64,000 nt of DNA, from the NCBI GenBank assembly GCA_949357655.1, contig CASHTG010000019.1:62001-126000 (forward strand), written 5' to 3'. Of this stretch, positions 22,262 to 34,562 are shown one piece after another. The number at the start of each line of letters is the position of its first letter. The first letter of the stretch is position 1. The DNA comes from Parascedosporium putredinis. Its lineage: Eukaryota > Ascomycota > Sordariomycetes > Microascales > Microascaceae. Under the pieces are notes generated by a model. The model was not told the DNA's origin. It did no database searches and was given only the letters and a program-made list of their open reading frames with translations. The translations under genes were made by a program, and so were the position numbers.

Positions 22262-25118
22262 ATGGTTTTCCTTCAACCAGTGAAGGTCGTGGTGGGGGTT
22301 TGGATCGCCTCCCTACATGCCTGTTCAGCAGCCCAATTCTTCACGGCAGACTCCCTTCCGCAAGGGATTAGCTCAAGCTGTGCCAATGCTCTCACGAAAA
22401 TGTGGACTGCAGTCTGGCAGTGATATATCTGCAACCAGATGAGTTTTATCCTAAGAAGAGCCTCGACAAGATCTGCACCAACGTATGCGGCTCTGCTCTT
22501 GCCTCGTGGAAGAGCACCATCGCCAGCAGCTGCGCGGATGATCATTTCCCCGGCTTCAATAAGGAGGATGGGGAGATGCCCCTTGGGGCCATACCTGACG
22601 CTATCAAATTCACGTACGACCTGACTTGTCTGAAAGAAGGATCGCGCTACTGCAACAACGCCGCTGCTTCCTTGGCCGCCAACGGCGACCCCGATGCTGC
22701 GCATTTGCCAGGCGGTTTGCCTGGGAGTGGCGATTGGGGTGGGCAAAACGTGACTAGCAACTGTGATCAGTGCATCGTGTCACTTCTTCGCTTCCGTGCC
22801 TCTTCGCCGTATTATGGCGGGCCCGTGTTACGATCGTCGTCCGTGTATGAATCCAGAACATCAAGTTGCAAGATAGCAGGGTCACCCTTGACTACTAGCT
22901 CGTCCCCTTTCAAGTATGGATTGAGTTGAATTCCCGCGCAAGGTTTGCTTCTGAAAACTAACGTGTTCCTTCTCCTTAGGCCCACGCCAAGCGCCTCGCC
23001 GACGTCCTCCTGCGCTGGCACGACGTATACGATCAAGCCGGGAGATACTTGCGACTCGGTCTCGCTAGATCAGGGTATTGGCACAGAGTGGCTCATCAAC
23101 GACAATGACTTATTTTCGTTCTGTCGTGACTTTCCGAAGAGCGGTAAGCTTTGCCTAGAGAACAAGTGTACCGTGCATACAGTTGGCGAAGAAGAGACAT
23201 GCAAATCCATTGCGAAAGAGTATAAAATCACAGAAGCTCAGCTTTACGCCTGGAACCCGGTACGTTGCAATCAGGTTATTTCAGTCAGGGGCAAGCCTCG
23301 GTTCGAGGCGGCCATGCTAATAGTCAGTTCTAGTCTATCAACGCCGGTTGTTTCAACTTGAAAGCTATGGTTGACACCCAGATCTGTGTTTCAAAGCCAG
23401 GAAAGGCCTACGTCTCACCGATCCAGACAGACGTGCCGTCGTCATCGCCAACCGGGGCCGTTGAAGTGCCGGACGATATCGCACAGAAAACAACGAAACA
23501 CTGTGGTCGATATCACAAGGCCATTGTTGGAGACTTCTGCAACCAGCTCATTATGAAATATTCCATCTCTCTCGATGACTTCCGGTTCCTCAACCCAGCC
23601 ATCAACGAGAATTGCACCAACCTTTTCGCGGAGGAGTCGTATTGCGTAAAGGCCGCGGGTGACAGTATGCCAACTCCATAACTTCATTCCCCTCGGAAGG
23701 CCGCTACTGACATGTGTGTAGTAAATACCTACTCTGGTAGGCCGGGATACGTATCCTACTCTCTGACAAACCTCATGGCCAGCTCGGTTAAGGATGCGGC
23801 AACCGAGCTGCCAAGCGTCAAATGGTCATCTCCTGCTACCGAAGCGACGGACCTTCCACTTGCGACCGGGACGCGTGATGACTGTGCCAGCTACATTGAC
23901 GGGGATGAATTCCAAAGAGATTTGAGTGGCATGCTCGTAAACTCCAATTGCCAGCTGGTCGCGAATGTCTGGGACGTGAGCCTGGAGGATTTGGAAGTTT
24001 GGAACCCCAGTAAGGAAACTAGTTGTCGTGCAAGCAGGCACTAAGCGAAAACCTTTAGGTTGGAACGCTAACAATTATGTTTCTCTTGACGGTAGGTCTC
24101 GGGAATGCCTCGTTGCCAACGTGCTCGTTCAAAACCGGCGTTCGATACTGTGCCAAGTACTACTCCGGATACCACGGGGATGAAGAACCAGACAAGCTAG
24201 GATCCGCGCTTCCTACACGGGTACAGGCCCACCCACTATCTCCATGAGCCCGAATTGGACTAACACTCTATCGATATAGGATGGCATGTCTGAAAACTGT
24301 ACGGTTACGGTTGACGTGGATACGGATGGCGACCCTACTTGCCAGCAGATTCTTGATAGTTGGGAGCTCAGCATTGCTCAATTCTACAAGTGGAACCCCA
24401 GCGTTAAATCAGACTGCGGAGGTTTATGGGCAGGTGAGCAAAGGTCCTAGTTAATGTGCAACCGATGCCCTGTTCTAACACTTTTAGGATACCGATATTG
24501 TGTTCGAGTATCAGAATTCGTGGTACCCACAGCCACAACCAGCCGTCCCACGTCGTCGAGCAAAGGTCCGACGCCTCCCGGCCCGACCCAAAGCAATCAA
24601 TCAGAAGACTGCACAAAATGGCATCTCGTTAAGTGTGCGTACTTTGTTCTCGCCAACCGCCGTTTATATCGCTAACTTGCCATGTTTTCCTCTTGTGCTT
24701 AGCCGGCGATTCATGTGGGGATATCGAAAAGGAATACTCCATCTCACACAAAGAGTTCCTCGAGTGGAATCCGACCGTGTCCGAAGACTGCTCCAAAGGC
24801 TTCTGGGGCGGATACGCCTACTGCGTGGCAGTGGAATCAGGGACAAAACGCACCGTCCCGTCGACATCTACCACGTCGCCACCGGCGACAACTACGCCTC
24901 CCAAAGCGCCGGAACCGCACCAAGCCGGCAACGCCATCTCGACGTGCAATAAGTATGCTCAGGCTAAGCCCGGTGATTGGTGCTCAAAGTTTGCAGACGA
25001 CAATAAAATTTCTACTTCGAACCTCTACGCTTGGAACATGGCTCTTGGGAAGGACGGAAGCAATTGTGGAACCAGGTTCTGGGCAAGCTACTGGTACTGC
25101 GTTGGGGTCTCTAAGTAA
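22262..25118 (+). CDS. Secreted multi-LysM protein
   Basis: Eight exons: 22262-22913, 22980-23259, 23334-23664, 23722-24009, 24096-24220, 24280-24433, 24488-24634 and 24703-25118. The product is about 797 residues. A hydrophobic signal peptide (VVVGVWIASLHACSA) precedes a Cys-containing N-terminal domain of about 200 residues. About seven LysM modules follow, each with the pattern GD-x-C, a helix, and WNP, for example YTIKPGDTCDSV, AIVGDFCNQL, LVKSGDSCGDIEKEY with EWNP, and AKPGDWCSKF with YAWN. Ser/Thr/Pro linkers separate some of them. LysM binds chitin oligomers. Such proteins shield hyphae or bind self chitin, and in Trichoderma a similar protein sits beside a subgroup-C chitinase. One A is missing from AAAA at about 22397; otherwise the frame closes exactly. 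Confidence 0.85.
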
Positions 25119-25432
25119 GGACGGAGGGCGGTTTGCTCGTCTCCTGGCCACCTTCTGCTTTATCAACCTAGCAGGGAGGAATGGCGAGGGTGATACAGGA
25201 AACTCAATTAGCGGGAGCCTTGCCTTTACCGCACGACTGCTGGTAAAGATTCTGCATCGCAGAAGGAACAAAAAGGCTGGTTGGCTTATATACGAGAGAA
25301 TGCATTGAAAATATTGATTCCATTAAGTAACAACATTTCAGTATTCCTGTTGAATCGTGCTTTGACAAGAAGTTTCGGTAGAGAAGTGAGTGGCGAGAAG
25401 ATTCTTGGGCCAATATGAACCCTTCCGTGGTT
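25119..25432. other. Convergent intergenic stretch
   Basis: 3' regions of the LysM and MFS genes. Nothing else seen. Confidence 0.45.
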
Positions 25433-27318
25433 CTACTTTTTCTCGGCAACTTCGAGCTCAATAGCGTTGGCTTCATCCAAGAAATCTTTCTTGTCGCTTT
25501 GAACCCCTTGTCCCACACATACATAATGCCTGAACTTCCGCGCGGGTAGCTTCGCGTTGAACTATCAAGAAGGATTAGGGGATATGTTATTAAGATCGCG
25601 ACGGGGGAGGAAATACCATTTCGTCAATCTCCTCCAAAGTCCTCCCTTTTAGCTCGGGAAGGAAGAGGAAGGTCCACAGAGCTCCAATCATAGCCGATGG
25701 GAACCAAATGTATCCGTATTTCGGGCCCCAGCCTAGCGAGTTGGGGTTAATGAAGTACGGTGCGGTGAAGGTGATGCACCACGTTAGCAGAAAGCCAATG
25801 GAGCTTGATAGTCCAAACGTGTAGGTTCGTAGACGTTGAGAAGGAAGCTCGCCTCCAATCAAATAGGAATATGGACCAATCGCTCCCTAATATGTGAGAG
25901 ACGTCTTGTTGTTAGATATGAGCCAACTTTTGGCAGGGTAAACCTTTGATCGTTGAAACACTTACCACGTAAACAAACATGAAGACGGAGCACAGAGCCA
26001 CAATCGCCTTGCCTGCTTCAGGCGTCCCGCCGTGCTTGTCGTACGTCACGGCCATGGCTAGCTGGAGGGTGCCGCACCCTAATAGGCCACCGATCAGGAG
26101 CACCCGGCGACGCCCATATCGGACGACGAGGGATGCGCCCACAATAAGACCCAGCAGACCAATAGCGCTGAGGACGTTACTCATTGCGAAGGGGTCGCTC
26201 ACCTTGGCGATGGCGAGGAAGTAAGCCTTGTATGCTAAGGACAAGTTGGTATGGTAAGCGTATGCATGCAACACGCAGGATCAACAAAAGTGAGTGGCTT
26301 ACGGATGATAAACATGGAGCCGGGGACATTTTGCAGCGACACCACACATATAGAGAGAATGGTTCGGCGTCGATCGATGGGGTTTTTGAACATGTCAAGC
26401 ACTGAAATGCCATCCTTTGTATCACGTTCAAGTTCGATGGCACGTTGAATATCCGTTGCCTCCTGGTCGGCTTCCACGCTCGTTGGGCGGAGCCAGTCCA
26501 AGGACTTGCGGCCCTTGTCGCTTTGCCCCCTCTCTATAAGCCACCGAGGAGATTCTGGGATGAAAAAGATGCCGATTATGAGGACGACGGGAATGACGAA
26601 GACGACGGAGAGCGGAATCAAGTATGCCGATCTATCTGGTCGCTTGGCTGTCGCCCAATCTATAATGGTACCAATCAGCGTTCCCTTTGAGGAACAATGG
26701 CGTCAGCTTCCTGGACACTCAAGGGCAATTTTATTCAGTAGAGGGTAAACTGTACCAAGGATACGCAGAACTGAAACGCGTTGAAGAACAAGGCTCGATA
26801 TTTTGCGGGGCTGACTTCCTGGATATAAAGCTGGGAGAAAATGATGAGACCGCCATTTGCCAACCCAATCACCAAGCGGCCGACGTAAAGGGCGCCGATG
26901 TGCGTGGTAGTCATCATGATAACATTGGCGACGATGCAGAGCAAGCACGACAGCCACATGGAAACTCTGCGACCAAGTTTGATGGCGATGATGCCTGCCA
27001 GGCCAGTGGTGGTGAAGGCTCCAAGGGTCATCAGAGAGGAGATGAGCTGCTGCCTCGTGGTCGAGATGTTCCAACCGAGCACGGTCTCCGGGGCTGGATG
27101 CCCGTAAATCTAAGACGAGAGGAAGGCTGGTTAGGCAAACTGGCACATCGCCACGACGGCGGAAGGGAAGCGCGCACCTGAAGGAAGCCCGGCATGGCTT
27201 GGAAGCCGCCGATGATGCCAAAGTCGAGCCCATACTGAAAGGGTGACAGCGCCATGACACCACACGCGACAAAGGATTTCCAATGCGCGCGAATGGTTAC
27301 CTCCGCGTCGTCCGACAT
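25433..27318 (-). CDS. MFS sugar transporter
   Basis: Six exons: 27318-27178, 27109-26756, 26684-26303, 26234-25966, 25886-25617 and 25561-25433; 514 residues, frame fully intact. It belongs to the sugar porter family: N-terminal LSPFQYGLDFGIIGG, loop 2-3 IKLGRRVSMW, loop 6-7 FFIPESPRWLIERG, loop 8-9 VVRYGRRRVLLIGG, and the end signature FLPELKGRTLEEIDEMF. Twelve membrane helices are expected. The pattern is closest to fungal maltose/alpha-glucoside or hexose permeases, but substrate cannot be read from these motifs. It is transcribed divergently from the P450 gene, with 645 bases between the two start codons, so co-regulation is possible. Confidence 0.9.
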
Positions 27319-27963
27319 GTTGAAGTTTTTGCTGGCGCTCGCAGTCGGCAGAGGTTAGAGATAAAACGATGGAGCTTGAGCAAGAGGATAAACAAAGATT
27401 CTACCACTACATACATACTGGTGATGATGGATTTCCTTTGTGATGCATTTATAGTCGCCTCCAGGATCGCATGCCGAAGGTGAAATGTTGCAGTTGCATC
27501 CGTAGACTAACCCGATGGGGAAAGTTGGTTCCGAAGATCAAGTGGCGTCGGCAACGCTAGGCCTCGAAGCTTGCATTACCCCACGGGGAAAGACGCCAAG
27601 AGGAGTTGTATGGAGAAGCAAGGCGTCGCCGCATTGGTAGTTGAATTCGCTCGCCACCATATTTGGCTTTCCATTGAACTGCCACGGGTACCTTTAGATT
27701 GGTGGGGCCCGTGGTGCTCGGCATCTTGCAAAGAGATTCTGTAACATCAGATCGGGGCAGGTGAAGCCGCGTGTAGGCACATCTCGGGGCCACCCCTCCG
27801 AGCCGAGCCAGCCGTTCAGAGAGGTGTCTTGCAGGTTGTGCCAAGTCGAGTCGCAGAAGCAATAAATAGTCCATATGCTTTCGTGGCTCTTCTTCGCCAG
27901 GCATCCCGGCCCTTTGGACCTTTCCTCATTCAATCCCCATATGCACCGAAAGGCTTCGCGAAC
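27319..27963. promoter_or_regulatory. Divergent promoter region of MFS transporter and P450
   Basis: 645 bases between two start codons. A TATA-like AATAAATA at about 27861 lies roughly 100 bases before the P450 ATG. No ORF here is supported. Confidence 0.45.
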
Positions 27964-29809
27964 ATGGACGCCTCCCATTCTTTCCAACGGCCTGCATTGG
28001 CCCTTTTGTCCTGCTAGTTATTTATTGGACGTTGAGCAGCCCCCTGGTCTCAAGCCTTCGGCGAATCCCCGGGCCCTTTTGGGCAAGGTTTACACGTCTG
28101 TGGCTGTTCAGAGAGGTCTATCACGGGACATTTCCGCAGACCAATATCTCGCTACATAAGAAATATGGTAGGGAGTCCACGGCATAGAACCATCACACCT
28201 TCCACTTGTGAAGATTCATTACTTACAACATGTTGGCGAATAGGCCCGATTGTGCGCATTGCCCCCAACGAGTACAGCATCGATGATCCTGCGGCTGCAA
28301 AGTTGATATATGGGAGCGGAAAAGGCTTCACAAAGGCAAGTCCATGCCCCGAGGTCCCCACGTGTAGCCACAGAAAATCACCATACACAACACTAACATT
28401 CTCCCGTCATGTAGTCGCCTTGGTATCAAGCCAGCGGGAACCCCTTCAGCACCCTCCCCAACCTCTTCACTGAACCCAACCCCCATGTCCATGCGTCATC
28501 AAGGCGGAAGATTGCTGCGGCCTACTCTATGACCAGCCTCGTCCGGCTTGAACCCTTGGTGGATGAGTGCACGACGATTCTCGAGGCGCGGCTACGCGAA
28601 TTCGCCTCTGCCGATCAAACTTTTGATCTTTCGCTATGGATGCAATGTTTTGCGTTCGATGTGATTGGAAAGATCACGGTAGGTGAATGAGTTCTTTTTT
28701 CTTTTTCGCATCTCTTAATGACCGATATCGATACATCTAGTTCGGCGAGCGCTTCGGCTTTCTCGATTCTGGCGCGGATATCGACGGCATCATGGCTTCT
28801 CTCACGGAATACCTCAACCACTGCGCGCGAGTTGGTGTCTTCCCCGAATGGCACAAGACATTATTCCGTCGCAAAATGAAGTCGAGGAGTCTTTCAGGCG
28901 TCCCCAACATTCGAAGATTCGCGTCGACCCACCTTGAGGCCAAGAGTGCAAAGACTCAGCTAGGCGAGGATAAAGACGGGCCGGTCGACATTATAACGCG
29001 GCTACTATCGATCCAAAGCGAGGATCCCGACAAAATCGGCAAGGACGAGATCCTGAGTACCGCGGTGATGAACATTGGGGCCGGCTCTGACACGACCTCC
29101 ATCGGTTTCTCGGCGGTAATATACAACTTGCTCAAGTACCCCGGACGCTAGCAAAGCTGAGGGAGGAAATCGCGTCATACGAGGTGAACGGCCTGCTTTC
29201 CAACCCGGTGAAATTTGCCGAAGCCCAGAAAATGCCGTATTTGCAGGCCGTCATAAAGGAGGCACTTCGAGTCCATCCCGCCGCGGGATTGATCCTCGGC
29301 CGGGTTGTTCCTGAAGGCGGCGCCTTGCTGGCTGGTCAACATTTCCCTCCCGGCGTAAGTATCCCCTCGCCTTTTGATTTTTTTTTTTAGGTTTCGCAGG
29401 CTGACGAGGGAAAGTAGACCGTGGTTGGCATCAACTCCTGGGTCGCGCACGCGAACGAAGACGTGTTTGGCGCGGATGCTGCGATGTTCCGCCCTGAGCG
29501 GTGGCTTGAGGAGCCGGGAGTCGTTCGAAAACGGGAATCCTATTTCTTGGCGGTACGTTTGGTCTGGCTCCGCTCACGCATGTTCTCATGCTAACATTTT
29601 CTGCCTTATTAGTTTGGCCAAGGTTCTCGGACGTGTATCGGCAAGAACATTAGCTTGATGGAGATCTCCAAGGTCATCCCACAGATCGTTCGCCAGTTTG
29701 ACCTCGTGCCGGATACAACCTCGGGGAACCGGAGTGGCAAACGGAGAATGTGTGGTTCGTCAAGACGAAAGATTTCTACTGTAAACCTCGTGTACTTGAG
29801 AAAGCGTGA
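27964..29809 (+). CDS. Cytochrome P450 monooxygenase
   Basis: Six exons: 27964-28167, 28244-28335, 28415-28678, 28741-29354, 29418-29552 and 29613-29809; about 502 residues. Residues about 13-30 are an N-terminal membrane anchor for the ER, followed by the proline-rich RRIPGPFWARF. Then come KYGPIVRIAPNEYSIDDP, the I-helix oxygen motif AGSDTTS, the K-helix EALR within KEALRVHPA, the PERW motif, and the heme loop FGQGSRTCIGKN (ligand Cys about 445). Intron 2 has a GC donor (ACAAAG/GCAAGT). Three single-base gaps in TTTT (about 28003), CCCC (about 29139) and GGGG (about 29725) are read as errors. The pattern fits fungal pisatin-demethylase/benzoate-hydroxylase-like clans. Neighbouring transporter and Zn2Cys6 genes suggest a catabolic or metabolite function. 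Confidence 0.88.
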
Positions 29810-30067
29810 GTGATGTAGAGGGCTCGGGAACTTCAGCCAGAGGGCTACAAGAGATACATGTCATATAAATTCCAACCCACCCTTCTATGAATCGTTGATA
29901 GGATTATCCTGATTATGAAAATCAGGGTGAATATTCATGATGGCTCGGCTCTTGTTGCTACATGTATTCTATATTCAACACTCCCTCCGCATTGTTTCAA
30001 AGCCGTACAAGGAAGTGTTAACTAACATACACTTATACTCCCATCCCAAACTCCTACTTCACTTGGA

Positions 30068-32499
30068 CTAATCTTCAGGTATCTGCATGAGCTGTTCGAT
30101 GATGTCTTCTTCAAGGGCAATATCGCCAAAATCAAGGCCGGTCAAAAACGGCCAATCTGTATCAGCAAGCAAGGCTCGATCGATCCTACAGCTCCATTGG
30201 TTAGCCGCCGAGTTTGTCATCGAATCTTGCAAAATGGGATGACGTACACCTGTGAATTCTCATCAAGACCATGTTCAGGGCTACTACTGGTGTCTCCACT
30301 CAATACCTTTCCGTCGGGGGTTCCTTGGTCAGCCCAACCTGCCGCAGCTCAAAAGGGTTTCGGGCAAGAGATGTCGCGGATAGCCCGTCGTGGCGATGGC
30401 GTGCAAGATATCAATGCAGCGGGTTGCCTTTTCCCTGTACGTCTGCCTACAATAAAGGGCCGCCGCGACGAGTATAACCTGAACGACCTGGAGAGCGAGA
30501 AAAAGTCCATCATGACGAGACTCGACGCCACCTTGTGCTGGGCCATATCCTCAAAGATACCCAGCGACGACTCCGCTGCCGAAATGCACGTCCTAGCGAG
30601 CTGGTCAAACCGCTGCCGTTTGCGGGAACTCGCGACCCTTTCTCCCCGTAGTAGCTGGCAGAGAAGGAACGGTCTCGTGACGAGCATGACGGCGCTCCAG
30701 TAGCGCAGGTGCAGCAGAGAAATTAATCGCCGGTAAAAGGGCGGGATGGCCGGCGTGACGTGGAGATGGCGCGGAAGCCTGTCCAGCCAGGTTTGCAGCG
30801 ACTTGAGAGAATCCGCAAAGTCGGACTCTCGCAATTGGTGGTCGCCGCGCATGGGCCTTGTATACAAGTTGTGTCGTATTTCCTGCACCAGCTGCGCCAA
30901 GTCTACGCAGTGCCCTAAATATTCGGGCGGCGTAAATGAGCCTGGGCTGATGATCTATACCGGTGGATGTGTGTCAGTATTTGTCCAACGACGTGGCTGA
31001 GGGCGGGAGGGGGAACCAACCTCTTCGGACGGTAGAGGTGGCTTCCATAAAGTGCAGGTGGGCCCGGACATGGAAGGCTGCCCTAGCTGCAGCGAGATGT
31101 CGTGGTCGATGAGAAAGAGATTCCACCATATACGGCGACCGTGGGTTTTCAGGACCACGTTGTGCTTGGCGGTATACTTGTCCACATGCAGGCCTAGGGA
31201 GAATGCAATTCTCGTGGCGTTGCCAACGTACAGGTATGACTGATTGAGATACCCATGATATTGAAGAGCGAGGGCCTTGAACAACGCGTTAATAGGTGAG
31301 CTTTCAAGCGGGGTAATAACTTTGTAGCCATGTCTCACCAACAATATGAATGCGCGTAGCCCATCGAGGTCGCCTTGGTCGCAGATGCTGGAAACAAGCT
31401 GCTTGGCAGCCTCAAGAGAGTCGCGCGCTAGCTCACCGTTGGACAAGCCCTCTAAAGCCGGGATGGACGCGGCACCAAGGGCCACGATGCTGTGCAACGA
31501 GGCAAGCCAAGATCCCGAGTTTGGCCTGTCGGGGTAGGCGTAAGTCGTTTCAAGCCTCGTGTGGAATTCCTCGGCCGAGTAAATCCAGTACATGGAGTGC
31601 ACTTCTTCAAAATACCTGGATGCGCAAGCCAACACGACTTCGTGCGACGGCAGGACCTGCGGGTCCGGGGAGGTGACGCCCTGGTCCGACAGGGAGGTTG
31701 CCGTGGGCATGGATACGGTCAACATGGGTGAAAGAACTTCTTTCTCTGTCTGGCTGGGAACGTTGAGGAGCCAGGATCTCACGCTTATGTTAAAACTGTG
31801 TCCCGAATCCGGGCCAACGTAACCTAATAGCCCGTTAGCGGGACGCTCCAACAGCGGGCTTCTTACGGGCGGGGAACTTGCGGTGCTCGCCCTGCGCGTC
31901 CAGCACCAAACAGCCAAGATCGTGGTGCAAGTCGGCAATTTCCTGGAGGTGCGCATCGCGGCGTCCGTCCCGGAGACTACCCGCACTCTCAGAGCCGGTG
32001 GCTGCTACCGCGTACTCGCTCCGGGGTAAAGTGGCGGGGGTGTGCGGAAAGACGCTGTCCGGCGAGGCTGTGTCGTCGGGCCGGGCGACTAAGCGCCGGA
32101 GGCTGGCGACGGATAGATCTTGGCCGGGAAAGGATTTGGTGCAGAGCTTCTTCAGGAGCTGGTACTCTTCCTCCGACACGAAGCAAAAGGGCCTCTGGTG
32201 GCGCCGGCTGTCGCCAAAGGAGCATTCTTGATTGATGCTACGGCAGTAGTCGCAGGGGGCGCCGGCATCTGGGTGTGTGGGTGAGTACAAGGTTCGAATT
32301 GCGGATACCACGACGGGATCCCTATGTGTGAGACGGCTTACCTGGTTTCCGGCACTACATGGCAGTTCGGTGGTTAGCAGTCGTCGCGGGCGTATGGTGG
32401 GGGCGCCCTACTATACCTTTGTTTTCCTGTGTCTGCAGCGATCGCAGCTGGTAGTTGCCCTGTTCGGTCCAGTTTTCTTTTTAGTATTTCACCAGCCAT
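30068..32499 (-). CDS. Zn(II)2Cys6 transcription factor with fungal-specific TF domain
   Basis: Five exons: 32499-32417, 32354-32342 (13 nt), 32268-31867, 31823-31021 and 30954-30068; about 730 residues. The zinc cluster is built from three exons: CDRCRHRKTK, then CRKPD from the 13-nt exon, then AGAPCDYCRSINQEC. Spacing is C-x2-C-x6-C-x8-C-x2-C-x6-C, a perfect GAL4-type binuclear cluster (residues about 19-48). A middle homology region follows (YWIYSAEEFHTRLE, LALQYHGYLNQSYLYVGNA, HGRRIWWNLFLIDHDISLQL), the fungal-specific TF domain. Five single-base gaps (one in AAAAA near 32477, four in exon 5 near 30516, 30355, 30320 and 30260) are needed. With them the frame ends at the TAG at 30068. It is a nuclear DNA-binding regulator, tail to tail with the P450. 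Confidence 0.82.
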
Positions 32500-33060
32500 T
32501 GTGGAAAACGGTAGGTGGACGCGAGTTTAGAGGCCTAGCTCTCGTCTGTGGAGGTGAATCATCTGGGGCTCTTTAACACTTTTGCATGGGCTACATGTCA
32601 GAAAAGGACAGGGGTTCGTTCGGGTGAACATCGCAGGTTCCGAACCCCGCATTAACATTCCTTTTAGGTTCGGTAGTGTTGAACTTGGCATTGGCATCAA
32701 CATGCCTGATGGACCACACGACGAACCCGCTTTGGGTCTAGGGTGTGCCCACCCTAGCCCACATTATGAGAGAAGGATCTACATCTTTTCAGGTTCTTTG
32801 AGAACTACATCAAGAAAGTTGCCATACCGCACGAGTTTCTAAAGCTAAGCTTTTGGCCTATTTAACAACAAACACCGAGGACTATAAACCCAAACCAACC
32901 TCGGAAAATGCTCAAGTTCATAGTAAAACACACCGTTGAGGTCCTGCGCTGGTCCGAAACAGAGTAATTCGCAATCTACCAAGTTCCGGCGCCCCGGACT
33001 ATGGCTCTCCCATAATCTCATATCCCTGCATCCATGACATATTCTCATTACATAGATCTA
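32500..33060. other. Intergenic stretch
   Basis: Promoter of the transcription factor and 3' region of the next minus-strand gene. Nothing else recognised. Confidence 0.45.
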
Positions 33061-34046
33061 CTACCTGTAGTCATCCAGATCCTCTCCATGCTCGTCAGTC
33101 ACCTCCAAGACATACGCTTTAGTTTCGTCATCCGGATCGACGATGATGGTCTCTTCCTCGTCGTCGCCTCTGCTTTCGGAGACCCATTTCTAGAAAAGAA
33201 CCTTAGCCTCGTCCATAACACTCATATCTCACCGGGTGGGCTAAATGACTTACCAATCCAGCAAATGATCGGAGTCTGAATTTCAGACTCTTGAAAAATA
33301 AGACCCTTTTCTCGGGATTATCGTCATCCTAGGGCATTGTCAGTCTACTAGGTAGGGTATGCAAGAGAGTAAGATGGACTGACCATGGAGATGGGGTGAA
33401 TCCAGCCGTCCGCCGAAGACTCTTGTCTGAACTTGATGGAAGCCGTTCCGTTGGCCACGTCTCCTGTTTTCACCGTCCCTCCAATGGACAACTCTTTCTC
33501 GGTCCCGACCCACGCGTTCAGGTACACATCGTCCGAGACCCATGTGGCTTCCACGATGTGGAACCCGAGATCCTTGACATCGTCGCACTGCTCCAAGATT
33601 CTCTCCGCGTTCTCCTTGGCCCATTTTCTAAAGGCGGGTCTAGAGTCGAAACACTCCATGAAAACGGGCGAGTTGCACAGAACCACGGCCCCCGATTCTC
33701 GAGCACAAGTAATCGAGACCTCGACCTTTGCTCCTATCCCCATACCTCCGCCTCCCGCGGCGAGGGCCGCGCTCCCCATTCGCGTTCCCTGGGCCGTTCG
33801 TGCGCCCCATTCCGCCTTGGAACGCTCTCCGGGGATAAGTCGGGCTGGTCGATCGTAACCGTCTTCCTCAAGAGCCGTGGTGTCCGTCAGGTCGGCGATG
33901 GGGTGCCAGCATCCGTCGGGGTCGAGATACCCACACATGCCGCGGTGAACTCGTTTCAGAGACTCGGTCTCTAGAAAGCCGAATCCGCAGCCATGATGCT
34001 TCATAGCCTCCGCATAGGCCAACCGAGTCGTTCCTTGATCGCCCAT
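33061..34046 (-). CDS. Uncharacterised fungal protein, divergent from caspase-E2 gene
   Basis: Three exons: 34046-33384, 33328-33254 and 33189-33061; 288 residues, frame intact. I do not recognise a named domain. The N-terminus (MGDQGTTRLAYAEAMKHHGC) lacks a signal peptide. A Trp-rich segment (GCWHPIADLTD) and a Gly-rich loop (AALAAGGGGMGIGAKVEV) precede AVVLCNSPVFMECFDS. Then come RKWAKENAERILEQCDDVKD and HIVEATWVSDDVYLNAWVG. The C-terminus is acidic (DDEEETIIVDPDDE). No membrane helix is evident. The pattern (beta-rich core, one amphipathic helix) recalls a widespread, unnamed fungal family of about 250-300 residues. An upstream Met at 34118 is less likely as start. Its start codon faces the caspase-E2 gene at 516 bases. 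Confidence 0.7.
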
Positions 34047-34562
34047 TATCAAGTCTGTTCTTCGATTCTTTAACACAGGGGGTGTTGCGAAATAATCGGA
34101 ACAGGAAGAATTCCACAATCACGCGTAGAGACCGAGTGAAGGGGTTAACTGGTGTCGCAGAAAACCATTGATCGTGGAGGCCTCCAACATTCGCCCTTCC
34201 CACCACATTGAATGAATGTTGATTCAACAAGGGTCGCTGCCTTGCAAAAGGTGCATATTGATGTAAGCAAGCCGTCTTAAATCGATTATATGCCTCCCCT
34301 CACCCTTCGCAAGTGGTGATTGGGTGCATGTAGCTGAAAACCACCAGAAATTTCCACGCACATATGTGCATGTGCATGCACACCACCCCTGAGTCGACTC
34401 AGCCTTGACCCAAGGTCTACGTGTAGAATCCAAGCCCCCATTTACCCCACCTTCCCCCATCCCGTTTAAATCCTCTCCATCTGCTGGACTACCCCTCGGG
34501 TCATCTGGTATAACATTTCGTCGAGTTCGGTTGCTTGCTCTATATATAACCTCTGGAGGAGC
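34047..34562. promoter_or_regulatory. Divergent promoter region, caspase-E2 gene and its neighbour
   Basis: 516 bases between start codons. It holds short palindromic patches such as catatgtgcatgtgcatgcac (34361-34381) and gagtcgactc (34391-34400). A minus-strand ORF at 34224-34730 is not supported. Confidence 0.45.
34541..34549 (+). promoter_or_regulatory. TATA element very close to the caspase-E2 start
   Basis: TATATATAA lies only 14 bases before the ATG at 34563. A TATA box would normally place transcription start beyond that ATG. Either it is not used as a TATA box, or initiation is unusual. Confidence 0.3.

Noticed and set aside
25433..32499. Full secondary-metabolite cluster
   Set aside because: Transporter, P450 and regulator are present, but no polyketide synthase, peptide synthet­ase or terpene cyclase is seen in the window.
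32600..32660. Possible tRNA T-arm (aggttccgaacccc)
   Set aside because: No matching acceptor, D-arm or anticodon stem around it.
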